Assembly: GCA_002118135.1 (NCBI GenBank)
Contig: BDIU01000384.1
Location: 1-64,000 of the forward strand
Length of the DNA: 64,000 bases
Direction: 5' to 3'
Source: Trebouxia sp. TZW2008
Lineage: Eukaryota; Chlorophyta; Trebouxiophyceae; Trebouxiales; Trebouxiaceae
This document shows, one piece after another, positions 1-11,800 of this stretch (positions are counted from its first letter, which is position 1; the number at the start of each line of letters is the position of its first letter). The position numbers and the translations under genes were made by a program. Under the pieces are notes generated by a model. The model was not told the origin of the DNA and did not search any database. It was given only the letters and a program-made list of their open reading frames with translations.

Positions 1-1520
1 AGTGTCTTCCCGGTTGTCTTACGGGCAGGCTTAGGCCTGCCAGCGGCCGTGTCGCTCATGTCGCTGTTATAATCGTTATATTGTTGCATCTCGAGTTTCT
101 CAGTACAATAGGAGCAGCGCAAACATCGCAACAGCAGACATTGGGCAGCCCACCTGGTGCGTTGGCATCTTCAGCTGCGCACGTGCTATGACTACTTGTT
201 TATCCGCACGGGCTGTCACAGGTTTTGTCCACGTGAAAATCCTTCGTTGACTGCAGGCCGCACGTCTGGCGTAGAGATGATATGAAGGCATTTGCCAAAC
301 TTCGCGTTGTAGTGATTATCTCGCTGCATCGTGATGATCTCGCTGAGCTGGACCCTCGGCCATCAGAGTGCATTTGTTTTGCAAGCGATGTCAGAGACGC
401 TATGACATGGATTGAATATGGTGGACAAACTTGCATTGCCATGATCTGGCATGTGCGATGAGGCTGCTTGTCTGGCTGAAGCAGGTAGACTCCTTCTGTA
501 CTACCAGAGTGTCATGCATGCAGTAGCATCATGCGAGGCCTTGCTTGCAGTGCAAAAGCTGCGCAAGCAGTGGTCGCCATGGCGATCAGTTTTGCTTAAA
601 GTTTCATCAATTCATGACAACGTGCTGAGAGAACACATCCAGATAATCAGGAACAGCTGTCAACTAAATATGCAGTTAGTCAAGAAATGTCAGTTTGGAA
701 GTGTAACTTGAAACACTCACAGCAATAGTCAGTGATGTCTTGAAAAGTCCTACTGATAGTGTACATTCTGTATGCAGGGTAAAGATCAAAACCCTGAAAA
801 CCCTTCACCTAGTCCTAAGCTCTGCACTATACCACGTACACACATGCATACATTTGTTTCAACTGACCTCGTTGCTGACAGAAACACCTTCGGCTATATA
901 TGTAGTATGCATGTGCAGGTGCTGACAATGCTGATTGCTGACTCAACAAAAGATGACATTTTGCAGATGCCCACATGCCACGCTTACATTGGCACGCAGA
1001 GGCTTGCACACATGCCACAATTGCAAGCAGGAGTGCTACTCGCATATGTGAGTAGGAAGATCAACTAGGAGACTGCTGCTGGGTTGTGTGTGTATGTTGC
1101 TGCGTGTGCTGACACTGAGGCTGTCATGTCGAAGCTGTGCACGCAGTCAGCTGCCTGCCTTTGGCAGATGAACAGCAGCGGTGGTATGAACAAAATCTGC
1201 TGCGGCTGGATACTTTTGAGGGGCTTGCAATGCTCTGCCTATCTAGAGGTTCAGATCTCGCGCCTGTCCCATGCTGTGATGCGCCTGTGTGTTGTGATTT
1301 TACCGCTGTTGCCCTCGACTGCAATGCACATGAACACATGGTGAACGATCAGCCTTGTACCCAGACCACGCAAGAGTCTTGGTTGTGATGGTGACTTAGA
1401 CAGGTGCGTTACAAGCCTGCCCCATGCTGTGATGTGCCTGTGTGTCATTTTACTGTTGTTGCCCTCAACTACAGAGCATATCAGCTTTTCAACATTGCAT
1501 CGCACTTGCATTGCAAGGGA

Positions 1521-1609
1521 CCAATCTGGTTGGAGACACTCGATTGCTCCAGTATGTACCTAGCTGGGCCTGCTGAGCCTGTCTAGCACATATATAGAAT
1601 GAAATGGGA
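1521..1609 (+). repeat. SINE-like interspersed element, copy A
   Basis: This segment shares a core (GGTTGGAGACA, then GTACCTAG, GGGCC and GCTGAGCCTG) with the segments at 21101-21222 (reverse) and 23350-23510. It ends in a degenerate GAATGAAATG tail, as expected of a retroposed element with a tetranucleotide-repeat tail. It is the shortest and most degenerate of the three copies. Calling it a SINE is inference; no RNA polymerase III promoter is clear. Confidence 0.55.
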
Positions 1610-1804
1610 AAATGCAAATGTGGTCAGAACTCCTGTGTACAACTTGGGCATGAGCTAGGCACATGTGTTGCAAGCAAGCTCTCAGGCAAGTGTATGTTAA
1701 GCTTGATTAGCACACCCTGGGTGTGGCACAGTGTGTGCGTGTGTGTGGCTATGATCAAGCAGGGTGGCTTGACCTTAACAGGGGGAAAATGTAACAGGGT
1801 AGCA

Positions 1805-1875
1805 CATAAGCTAGTGAATCTAGCCTGGTGGCATCAACCGATTGCATGTCACTAGGCTAGATTCACTAGCTTATG
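1805..1875. repeat. Perfect 22-bp inverted repeat (hairpin)
   Basis: The arms at 1805-1826 and 1854-1875 are exact reverse complements separated by 27 nt. The pairing can extend about 4 bp into the loop with one G:U pair. A transcript from either strand would form a strong stem. It could be the remnant of a small inverted-repeat transposon or a small-RNA precursor; nothing in the sequence decides between these. Confidence 0.8.
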
Positions 1876-2067
1876 CTTGAGTGCTTGAAGGCATGCCATC
1901 TTCAAGTTGATGACATAACAGTGCTGCAGGCCATGAACGCAACTCGACTGACATTGCCGCAGTTGCCGTGCTTGTAAGAGGTGTTGCAACAGCTCACATC
2001 AAACTTACTAATGGTACAACATCACCTGCAGCCACAGCATACAGCATAGCTATGTGAAAGTGCTTAC

Positions 2068-5000
2068 CCTGGAAAGGCCTGAAACCTGGCGCCGGGGCTA
2101 TTCTGGGGGAAGCCCTCAGGCAACTGCTGTTGCTGCTCAAAGCCCTCAGCCTGCCCTTGCTGCCTTGCCATACCTACAGCCTGAGGGTTTGGGTGAAACC
2201 CTCCTGCCCCATAGGGGCTCCCATAGCCGCCACCATAGCCAAAGCCACCGCCGCCCCCAAGTTGCATTTGTTGCATCTGGGCTGCCATGACATTGGCAGC
2301 GGGGTAGGAGGGGTAGGGGCTGGGGGAGAAGGGACCCAAGCCGTAGGGGGGTGCCATAATGGCTGGGTTGAACCTGTATAGCCCACAAACACATCAGCTG
2401 GTGTCTATGGCCCCTGGATTTTCTGGAGCATTCAGTACAAAAGGTGGTACAGATCTGGAAGTTTTGGGTCATTGTCACCTGCAACCTGTCCCCAAGTGTA
2501 CCCTGCACCTGTGATGGAAATGCAAGCAATTGTAGGGTGCATGCTCTCAAGCTAGGCATGAAGGCCACCGGCGTGACAGCAACAATGTCTGGCAGTACGC
2601 AAGCTTATTGAATAGAACAGGAGTTAGTGTTGTGAGCACATGGTCTCTGAAGTCAAAAGAAAGCACAGGCTGTGCATCTTTGATGATGACACATGCCAGG
2701 CAATTGTGCCATGGCATCAAGGCTTTATCAGCTGAAAAGGCCGACCAGGTTGTACTATGGCAGACTCAGGCAGCAAAGCATGCTGATGAATATGAATATG
2801 ACTATGCATGTGAATGTGAATATGAATATGAATGCATATGACCTGAGAGGCCACACTTGACAGCCTATGCTTGAAGAGCAGCAAGAACGATAGCCAGCAG
2901 AAGCCTGCTTGCAATGCTGCATTTGTCACCAAGTATCTGAAGACTTGGCTGTACATGTACACACAACGCTACTGTCTACTTGAGATCTGGTTGACTCAGG
3001 CCGCAGTTTTGGCAGCAAATGAACCACTTGGCTTGTAGATCTGCCAAAACTAAGACAGGTATCAACCTTCAACACTCAGAATCATTGCTTGTGCATAATC
3101 ACTCGTGACCGACAGCAGCAGCTCAGCCAACAGCGCGGCGCACTTCAAAACACCCTCAGTTGTAGACAGCTTCAGATCTACTCAATTCGACTCAACACAT
3201 TTGCTGAGGCGTAGATCGTTCACAACTTATGTCACGGGATGTCAACAAACCTAAGGCTGGTGCAAGCAACCTATAAGCAACACTGCGCAAGCAATGGATG
3301 CTGATGCTCTGTGGCAGGATGCACACGGACAAATTCAATTTTGGACACAGCCCACATGCATGCAAATTGGACAAATGCTGGGCAGTTACTGTTGCAGCTG
3401 CAATGCAGCACATGTTCGACCCAGAACTTGCTTTGAGTCCAGCATGCAATCAATGCTATTATCCCTTCTCAGTCTGAAGTCTTCTCAGTCTCATGCTGTT
3501 CCTGGAATAAGTTTCTGGAATTCTAGAAATGTTGCTGCTGCTGACGCGGCATATTCAATGCTGCCAGAATCAACTGTACTGCAACTGATGCAGCAGCTCA
3601 CTGTTCAAGCTGCTGATGTAAGACACCGTCACTAATGGTGATGTAGAAAATGGGAATCAATGCTGCTAGAATCAACTGTGATGCTAGTGATGCAGCAGCT
3701 CAATGTCAAAGCTTCAGGTCTAAAGGGAGTCTTGCTGCTGCTGACATGGCACATGACAATGGAACAGTGCCAACTTCAATAGCGCTGCCATTCACGACGT
3801 AGCACACTGACAAAGCTGCTTGCATAACGTGTGTTGTTGCTTCTGATGCAACACATCACAAACGGGCCACGATTGCTGAAGTGGCACATGACAGTCAATG
3901 CTGCTAACATCAACTGTGTTGCGGTTGATGCAAAAGCTCAGTGTCAAAGTGTTGGGGATACAGACAGTGCTGCTGTTGTTGAGGTGTCACATGGTTTAAG
4001 CTGCTGGGATAAGGCAGTGTTGCTGTGAATGACATGGCACATGACAGTCAATGCTGCAACGATCCAGTGTGCTACTATTGATGCAGCAGCTCTCTGTCAA
4101 AGCTGCTGAGGTGAAACAATGTCACCAATGCTGAGGTGAAACAATGTCACCAATGCTGATGTGACACATGACAATGAATACTGCTAGAATTGACTTTGCT
4201 GCTTTTTCTGCAGCACCTGATTCTAAAATCAGCTTTCAGCGCTGCTTCACTTAATAAGGCTGCTGTTGATGCAGCAGCTCACTGTAGAAAGCTGCTAAGA
4301 TGACAGTGCTGCTGTTGCTGATGTTGCACATGCCAATCAGCGCTGCTAGACTCAATAAGGCTGCTGTTGATGCAGCAGATCATTGTCAAAGTGGCTAGGA
4401 CAACATAGAGCTGCTGCTAACATGGCATGTGTCCCTGCTGCTATGCTATGCAAATCAAGTCTGCTGCTGTGTTCGCAGCAGCTCCTCAAAGCTGCTGGCG
4501 TAAAGCAGTGTTGCTGTGGCTGATGTGGCACAAGACAGTCAATGCTGCTAGACTCAACTGTGATGCTGTTGATGAAGCAGCTCACTGTCAAAGCTGCTAG
4601 GACAACACAAAGCTGCTGCTGCTGCTGACATGGCGCATGCCAACACAGCACGTCAGTGATGAAAGTTGCCGGGATAGGGCAATGCCACTGTTGTGGCTGT
4701 GGCACAGCAGTCTGGCACAGCAGTCTGCTGAACAGGACTCATTCTTGCTGACTAGGCACTAAAGCCAGGTCAGCAGCAAAACTCCTCGTGCCATGTCAGC
4801 ATCAGCTGCACAGCTGAGCTGGCAACCAGCTCCACTGCCAGGTCAGCAGTGAGCCTTTTGTGCCATGTCAGCATGACGCACATTGCTGTTGTGGCATCAG
4901 CGAGCCAGCTCAGCATTACTGATATGTTGCCAGTGCCATAGTGCTGTCATTTCATTGGCATAGGAGTGCTGAACTGACGCTCAGAAACAGAAGAGTGACA

Positions 5001-7771
5001 TGATATGCACGCATGCCTGCTGGCAGGGAACAAGTATGCATAGGTCTGTTAGCACAGGCTTCAAGGACAGCTCAGACTAGATAGCTAGACCGTTTTAAAC
5101 TTCTGCATCAGGTGTGATTGTTTTGGAAAAAAAATGTCTGCTGCAACAGCCACCACGCAGCTTTGCAACAGACACTATCTTGCAAAACAACACAACTCAA
5201 ACAGGACTGCGCAACAAGTCTAGGTGTACTTGGAGCTAGGCTAGACCCTGCCTGGCACTGAAATATATCAGCTATGATTACAAACTAGGCCAGCCCAGCC
5301 CTAGAGTGAATTGACAAACCCTTCGCAGAAAGAATACTGCGCAAACTGTGTTGTGGAGCACAGAGCGCTTCCATGCAGCCCCAGGGCTGCTTCACAAGCT
5401 TCACAAGCCCTGAGTGGTCAGGAAACACATTGCAGCACTGCATGAGTAGTGCTGGGGGGCAAAACCTCTTTGAATACAAAGTTGACCAGCAGCATGTACA
5501 TGTCATTGACAACAATCAGGTGGACAGACACAAAGCTGTCCTGTAATAGGGTTATTGCATAGCACTGACACACTGATGTCTGGTGCCTTGTCAGGGTTTC
5601 ACAGGTTGTACAGCAAGGTATCTCAAGACGCCACATGAGCTTTTGATCATGATTTGGCAGACCTACACATCCCTTGCCATCTTGCAAATCCTTGCAAGAC
5701 TCAATGCTGGGCGCACATCACAAACAAGACCCTGACCTCCCCAATCTAGGGACCCCCCACATGCGCTGATCTATCACCTCTTGCCAATTTGCATTGCAAC
5801 TCTCAAGCAACAATAGAGCAGATGAGCATATCCTATGGCCCCATACTCACCCATGCCAAAACTTTAGGGGCCGAGCTGGCCTGGGGATTAACCCCACCCT
5901 GGGCCCCCTGATATTTGAGGTCCCTCTAACATGCACTTTATCAAGCCTTGCTGTTTGCAATACCATTCTCAATCAACAAAAGGGCAAAGGAGCATACCCT
6001 ACGCCCCCATAGCCTCCCATGGGAAAATTTTGAGGTCCCAGCTGGCCTGGGAAGACCCCCACCCTGGCGCCCCCCATCATGCGGGGTCCTCCCCAAAGGC
6101 GCTGATCTATCAAGCCCCTGCTGGCAACAGGGCCAGAGCCCCGGGGCGTTGCCGATTTGACCTCAACTCGTTTGCCTGACAGCTCGTGCATCGACCCCAT
6201 TGAAAAGACTTGCTCAACAGACGAGTCGCGCTCAAACGTTACAAAGCTGCATACAGAAGAAGCTGTTGATGCCTGTGGCAATAAGAGCTTGCGAAGGCTT
6301 GGAGCTTCCAAGATGAGGAAGCATCAAATGCAGGTTGAGTGTCCGAGGGCTCGTGCACTGAGCCCATTGGGAGTACTTGCTCGACAGACGAATCGCAGTC
6401 AAACGTCATAAAGTTGCCTCACCAAAGGCTGTTACTGCCACAATCACAGAGTGTGCAGTGCATGGCGAAAGTCACTGACAAAAGTCAGAATGCTGAAGGC
6501 AACCTGCATGCATTACTTCAGAAACATCTGTGTCTATAACAACCACGGAGTAACATGTGGTCATGAACAAGCCTAGAGACATTATACAATGACAGCATGA
6601 TAACTCATACATAAGCAGTATGCAGTCAGCACTATACGCTGCAAAGATAAGAGTGACAGGGACAGTGAAGCAGAAACAAATTTGCTCGCAGCAGCAGGAT
6701 TCATGGTGCAGCCTATGACATTGCTTGAGGAAATCTGAAGCTCACCCAAAGCCTCTGGATCTGCCGCTATGGTGATCAATCATGATCTGTGCTTCAAGGA
6801 CTGGCCCAAACTTCTCAAAGTATTCTCGGAAGTCCTCTGCAATCATACGCAGTGTTTGGGCAACCTGACTAAAATGAGATTGCAAGCTCAATTCTAGGTT
6901 TGCAGAAATTTAAACAAGTTGAGATTTGATGTGCGCTGACAGAAAACGGCATTGAAATAATCAATTTGAGGCAACTGCTTGTGTGTGCACATAGCAGAGT
7001 CACAGGATTTCACGAATAAGCGAGTGAGCAATGACAATGAAGTCAGAAAAAGGCTTCTTTCAAAACTTGCCTTCTTTTGTTGCTGGCGCCAAACCTCCTA
7101 CAAAAATCTTTTTACTTCTAGGCTGCTGCTGAGGAGGCACTGAGCGTTTTGCATCTATCTGCACAGCACGTCATCAACCTCGTGAGGGGTAGACAGAAGA
7201 TTGCAGGCGATGCCAGGATGCTTAAGAGCTGTCACGCGTCTTGCAAAGCTCTTGCTCGCACCTGTCTACCCTGCAGCTCGTGCTTCTTCTCGCAAACTTT
7301 GTCTGCGACGGCCTCGTCGACGTACGTAACAAAGCCAAACCCCCGCGGTTTCTCGGAAACGCGATCTTTCATGACAACCTGTGCATAGCGAGCAAGACGT
7401 TGACGCTGGTGACGAACAGCAAGCGCAGGCTTGACGAGTCTTGCGATGGCAGCCTACCACTTCTGTCATTTCTCCATACTGACCAAAGTGCTCTCGCAAG
7501 TCCTCTGCAGGTCAGGTCAGACTAGCTCAGTTAGCCCCAAGTGAGCATCAACTGCGAAAGCAACTCAAGCTTGTCAGGCTTACCTTCTGTAGTATTCCAT
7601 GAGAGGCCACCTAGGAATAGCTTCACACCACTGCGGACACAGTGAGCCAGTCAAGTCGACTGAAACAAGTGTGCGTGCCAACTGCACGTCGAGTACATGC
7701 AAAAGAACCCACGTCGACTGGCTACGACCGGCACTGGTCGAAGCTTCCGCCTGCCTCGCTTCATCTGCCAT
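2068..7771 (-). CDS. Two-RRM RNA-binding protein, hnRNP/Musashi-like (3' end unresolved)
   Basis: Exons in coding order are 7713-7771, 7584-7630, 7458-7504, 7262-7378, 7071-7158, 6746-6836, 5998-6246 and 2068-2373; their phases agree and give at least 334 residues. The first ATG lies at 7771. RRM1 has RNP2 KLFLGGL and RNP1 RGFGFVTY; RRM2 has KIFVGGL and RGFGFVTF. A Gly/Tyr/Gln/Pro-rich tail follows (GGGGGFGYGGGYGSPYGAGG). This is the layout of hnRNP A/B-, Musashi- and DAZAP-like proteins, which bind mRNA in nucleus or cytoplasm. The donor after 7071 is GC (gcaagt). The last exon ends in phase 2 at a gtaagc donor, so the C-terminus is missing. The final intron is about 3.6 kb. Exon 5998-6246 has diverged partial copies on both sides. 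The family is clear, the exact orthologue is not. Confidence 0.82.
2785..2840. repeat. GAATAT-like microsatellite
   Basis: An imperfect run of GAATAT and GAATGT units lies inside the large RRM-gene intron. Confidence 0.75.
3500..4735. repeat. Degenerate CTGCTG-rich satellite-like array
   Basis: Phrases such as TGATGCAGCAGCTCA, TGTCAAAGCTGCT, TCAATGCTGCTAGA and GACATGGCACATGAC recur in the same order at intervals of roughly 100-180 bp, in at least seven diverged units. The array lies inside the RRM-gene intron, has no conserved reading frame, and matches none of the exons I identified. Confidence 0.75.
5800..5935 (-). repeat. Ghost copy of RRM-gene exon 7, 3' part
   Basis: On the minus strand this reads as a diverged version of the end of exon 5998-6246, with GQLGP and MGEYG matching GQLGP and MGGYG. 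It lies just downstream of that exon, in the intron, and has an in-frame stop. Confidence 0.65.
6310..6425 (-). repeat. Ghost copy of RRM-gene exon 7, 5' part
   Basis: The minus strand reads SVEQVLPMGSVHEPSD, a diverged copy of SVEQVFSMGSMHELSG from exon 5998-6246. It lies in the intron just upstream of that exon. Confidence 0.7.
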
Positions 7772-8177
7772 CGACGACAAGCAGAGGCAATCCTACGACG
7801 GTTGCATGAGTGCTGGCCTGACGCAGCAGATCTTGCTCGCTCGACAGGAACAGATGCCCTCGACACCTTGACCGGTTGAAGTGTGCCCCTCTGCGAGCAC
7901 ATGCTACCGTAGTTACTACGTCATTCACACCGTAACAAGCACCTATCGAGAGATCGCTTGGGGTTGTTCGTTTTATACCAAACTTTCTTGCATGCAGCAT
8001 TGCGCAGGACAAATGTCACCAGCGGATGCTGCGAGCTCTTCCAAAACAGGTGGCCATTACTGCCATCTGTAAAGCAAATTTGCCATGCGCAGAATCCAAG
8101 AAGGCATCCCATTTGCGCATGTGCTGTGTCTGCTGTTGTTTGAAACGGGAACTCTAAATCGAATTTGACGATCAGTC
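7772..8177. promoter_or_regulatory. Putative bidirectional promoter region
   Basis: This roughly 0.4-kb gap separates the divergently oriented RRM gene and the small CxxC ORF. The call rests on gene arrangement; I recognised no specific element. Confidence 0.35.
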
Positions 8178-8630
8178 ATGCGTGCACTTGTGCCGAACCG
8201 TCTTACGAGTTTAGGTCAAGCGTCTGGCCAGCGCGAGTTCGCAAGCGTGTTAGAGGGGCAGTGTGCAACTGCAATGGCAACTTCAAGGCGCTTCAGCACA
8301 GACGAGATTGCTGCGATGCCTTTAGATCAGTTGCGGCATCTTTCTGACCTGCAACTGTCCGAGCGAGAGCTGGCAGACGTGATAGAGGCTATTCACAACG
8401 GTGGCGCGCAAGTCGAGATTCATGATCAGAGCAGTGCATCATATCAGCCTGCAGACACGCAGCAGTGTGCTCTGTGTCAGGCAGTCGAGCAGGTCGACCG
8501 AGAACACTGCTTGATCTGTCAAGGCGGGGGCAGTGCTGCTCAAGTTCACGAACAGCTGCAGCAGTTTGCTGATTGGCGTCAGTGGTATTCACAGTATAAA
8601 CAATGGTTTCACCAGCAAGGCCCCTCTTAG
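8178..8630 (+). CDS. Small hypothetical protein with paired CxxC motifs
   Basis: This single open frame encodes 150 residues; a later ATG at 8274 would give 118 residues and may be the true start because the first part is low in features. The C-terminal half has CALC and CLIC, a C-x2-C-x11-C-x2-C spacing that could bind one zinc ion, preceded by an acidic helix-prone segment (LQLSERELADVIEAI) and followed by a Gln/Trp-rich tail. I do not recognise the family. Support comes from its length without introns in an intron-rich region and from its fit to the strictly alternating gene order. It ends 260 bp from the convergent CHLH2 stop. Confidence 0.45.
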   Translation: MRALVPNRLTSLGQASGQREFASVLEGQCATAMATSRRFSTDEIAAMPLDQLRHLSDLQLSERELADVIEAIHNGGAQVEIHDQSSASYQPADTQQCALCQAVEQVDREHCLICQGGGSAAQVHEQLQQFADWRQWYSQYKQWFHQQGPS

Positions 8631-8889
8631 ATGAGCAGTGACTAATGCACAGTCCTGGTCATCACAGCGCACAAGCCTGTCAACGTCGTTGCAAGCATAC
8701 ACCTGAATTCTATTCAATGCATGGTACATCTTTAGTACTAGCAGGGTCCCCCGGGCTGACTATAATCATCTAGTCTTTGGTCTCAAACAGCTTTAACAAA
8801 ATCCTTCACCTATCTATGAACTCCAGACACGATCTGCTGAATCCGATGTACGTTCAAAGCTGCTCTATCTACAAATGCTACAGCAATGC

Positions 8890-11800
8890 CTACTTGATGC
8901 CTTCTAGTTGGGCGTCCATGTCAGAGTACATGCTCTTGAGCTGCTCAAGTGTTGCATCATCTGGCTTCCACATGCCTCGACCAGACGCCTCGAGCATTCT
9001 CTTCAGTAGATTGCTGAAAGCTTGAGGGTTGTTCCTGTGCCAATGTAAATGACATCAGCAGATCCCACACCCCTCTCTCACATGGAACGCTGATGCGTCG
9101 CTCAGTCGTAACCTATGTGCTCACCAACATCGACCACGGCTGACAGGCATACAAATCCACAAGACACATCTGAGCTGAGATGATTTTTCAAAAGCATGTT
9201 AGCAGACCTCACTGCAGCCTGTATAGACATGATGCGTAACCACAGCATTCAGCTTTGACAAGGACGACAACTTCTTTGAAGCATCTGCAGAGATGATGCA
9301 TCAGACACGGTCCAACAGTGCCTGAGCTCTTTACTCAAGCTGGACTTTGGGACACGTGTCTACATGGAGTGCATGCAGACAAAACGCTGCGTTCAGACCT
9401 TTAGACTGCACGTGAAGTAGCTGCTGAGTAATGGGGTTCGTGCAGCATGAGTTCTCTGTTTGAGCTGCAAACTGGAAGCTTTGAGAAGCAGAGTGAGAAA
9501 TGAGCACCTGGCCATGTAGCCAGCAATGCCTTTGATCCCATATGCGCACTGCAACATTCAACAAGTTGCAAACGCTGTGAGAAGGGAAAGACAACAAAAC
9601 CAGAGCTTACTTGCGCAGCTTATCAGCCATATCTTGGTCAAGAGCATAGGTGTCCGCAGCTTGGTCAAATACCCACTTCTCTGCAAAGCCTGTGGTGGCA
9701 CCCCACCCAATCATTGCTGTCATGCGCTGTGAGATCTCAAACGCCCCTCCAGAGCCCTGGTCTGCCATTGCCTGAGCAACACAAACCAGAATTTGTTGCA
9801 GCAACTTCAAAACAAGGTCCAAAGATTCAAACACACACGTGAATCACCCAATCAAGGGGGACTTCAGGCAGCAACATGAGCCTGTCTCAGTCACAGTAAA
9901 TGTTGCGGAGCTCATGGCTCAGACAGCTTACTATGCTTCAGGCCTGCTCACAAGGCAGCGCCCTCATTCTGATGCAAAGAAGAACACAAGCAATCTCAGG
10001 ATGCAATGAAACCTTCTGGGCAAGGCCAGACTGACTCCGTTGAGGTAGTTTGCAGGGGGAACTTTCTCTGCTGCATGCTTGGTTAGTACAGTATCCCACA
10101 CAGAAAGCAAAGCAAGTCTGACGAAATTTGCAAAGTTTTGCAAGTGTAGGCGTCACCTTGGCCCACTTGGGATTGAGCAGCTTGCTCCTATACTCCAAGC
10201 GTAGCACATCGGACAGCTCCTGAGGCGTTGCGTCTTTGCCAAAAGTCTCCACAATGGAACACCCCACTGACTTGCCATCTTTGCGCGCATTTTCTGCTGC
10301 TTTCTTCAAGGCGCCTGTAGATCCAAGTAGATGTAGCCTTGATGCTGCCTCCAAATCAGTAATCTTGCTGTCAGAGCATCCAGGCACATTATCATAAGCT
10401 GTGAAGCAATGGCATGTAAAGAGACCCTAGCACTGAGTGTGGGGCAGGGGGGGGGAGGGGTTGATATAGCAAACCATTCTTGCCACACTCCTTTAGTCAA
10501 CAATTTGCCCACGTGGTCAATTTGCCACCATTAGAGGCTGGCTACATACAAACGCTGATGGATGCAAGAATGAGAGAGATGTGTGTACACATGATAAACA
10601 CTGATGGCAGAAGTTGTCCAACCTGTGTTGGCATAATACTCCTGGATGTCTGTGAGACCATATTCCACGCTGTCAATCTCCTGCACCACTCGGTCTGTGG
10701 TGCCCAACAGAGCTTCCAACACCTCTGGCCTTGCTGTCCCTCTCTCTGAACCCCTGCATACACACAAATGGCCCCACTACTGAGTTGATGTCAGGCCATG
10801 TGCACCGTGTAGCTGTCTGTTTCCTGCACAACTTGGTCTGCGGTGCCCAGTAGAGCTTCCATCACCTCTGGCCTTGCTGTGCCTCTCTCTGAGCCCCTGT
10901 GAACATGCAGAGCAAGCGTAAACAAGAATGTGCCAATGGCAGACCATGTGCGCCATATGGTTAAATTCCTGTCCAACAAGAGAAAAAAGCTGTCATGAGC
11001 ATTGTGTTGATGCCAGGCTACATGTGCTGAGTGCCTGATTATTCTGCCATGCTGCACAGAACATGTGATGCCTGCATGGAACCAGGCAGATCTTGGTGCT
11101 GATGACAATGACAAGCAACACTTGCCATCATGACAGCAAGAATGTCAACAACATGCCATATGAGGAGGCGTTTCTGGAGGCCCAGGTGTCCCCCAGCTCA
11201 CTATCAATCTCCCGTTGGCGACAATCTTAGTGACATCAAGAATGCAAAAAGAACAGGAAAAAGAAGATATCATCCGCTTGCCTGCCATATGAGAAGGCAT
11301 TTCTGGAGGCCCAGGTGTCCCCCAGCTCACTGCCATTCTCCCACTGACTGCTGCCCACTCTCTCGTTCACCATGCTGCCGTAGTCACCTGCTGGGTTGCT
11401 GAACAGCCTTGCTGAGCTGTTTGCCAAGCCCTTGTCAGTCATGGCAGAACTATGCTTCCTGCATGGCAGAATTTGATGTTGCTATTGCTCTTCTTCACGC
11501 TGCCATAGTCGCCTGCTGGGTTGCTGAACAGCCTTGCTGAGCTGTTGACCAAACCTTTGTCAGTCATGGCAGAACTGTGCTTCCTACACAGCAGAACATG
11601 GTGGCATGATTGCAGTGTTTTGTTTGTGTCACCATGCTGCCGTAGTCACCAGCTGGGTTGCTGAACTGCCTTGCTGAGCTGCTTGCCAAGCCCTTGTCAG
11701 TCATGGAAGAACTATGCTTCCTGCATGGCAGAACATTGCAGCATCATTGGCGCCCTGTGTTGCTGTCACCTTTATGCCAACAAGCTCAGTTCGGCATGGA

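Larger units (their letters stand above)
1..2067. other. Region without a recognised gene
   Basis: I recognise no protein or RNA gene here. The last visible exon of the minus-strand RRM gene ends at 2068 with a donor in phase 2, so at least one more exon must lie here or beyond the window edge; I could not identify it. The stretch holds an interspersed repeat copy (1521-1609), a hairpin (1805-1875), and a pair of similar segments at about 1255-1325 and 1412-1480. That pair resembles the local exon-fragment duplications seen elsewhere in the window, but no parent exon was recognised. Confidence 0.6.
2374..5997. other. Long intron of the RRM gene
   Basis: This 3.6-kb stretch lies between the last two reconstructed exons of the RRM gene. 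It holds a GAATAT-like microsatellite (2785-2840), a degenerate satellite-like array (about 3500-4735) and a diverged copy of the preceding exon's 3' part (5800-5935). I see no independent gene in it. Confidence 0.6.

Noticed and set aside
3500..4735. CRISPR-like or protein-coding repeat array
   Set aside because: Units are degenerate, spacers are not unique, there is no conserved frame, and it lies inside an intron of a nuclear gene.
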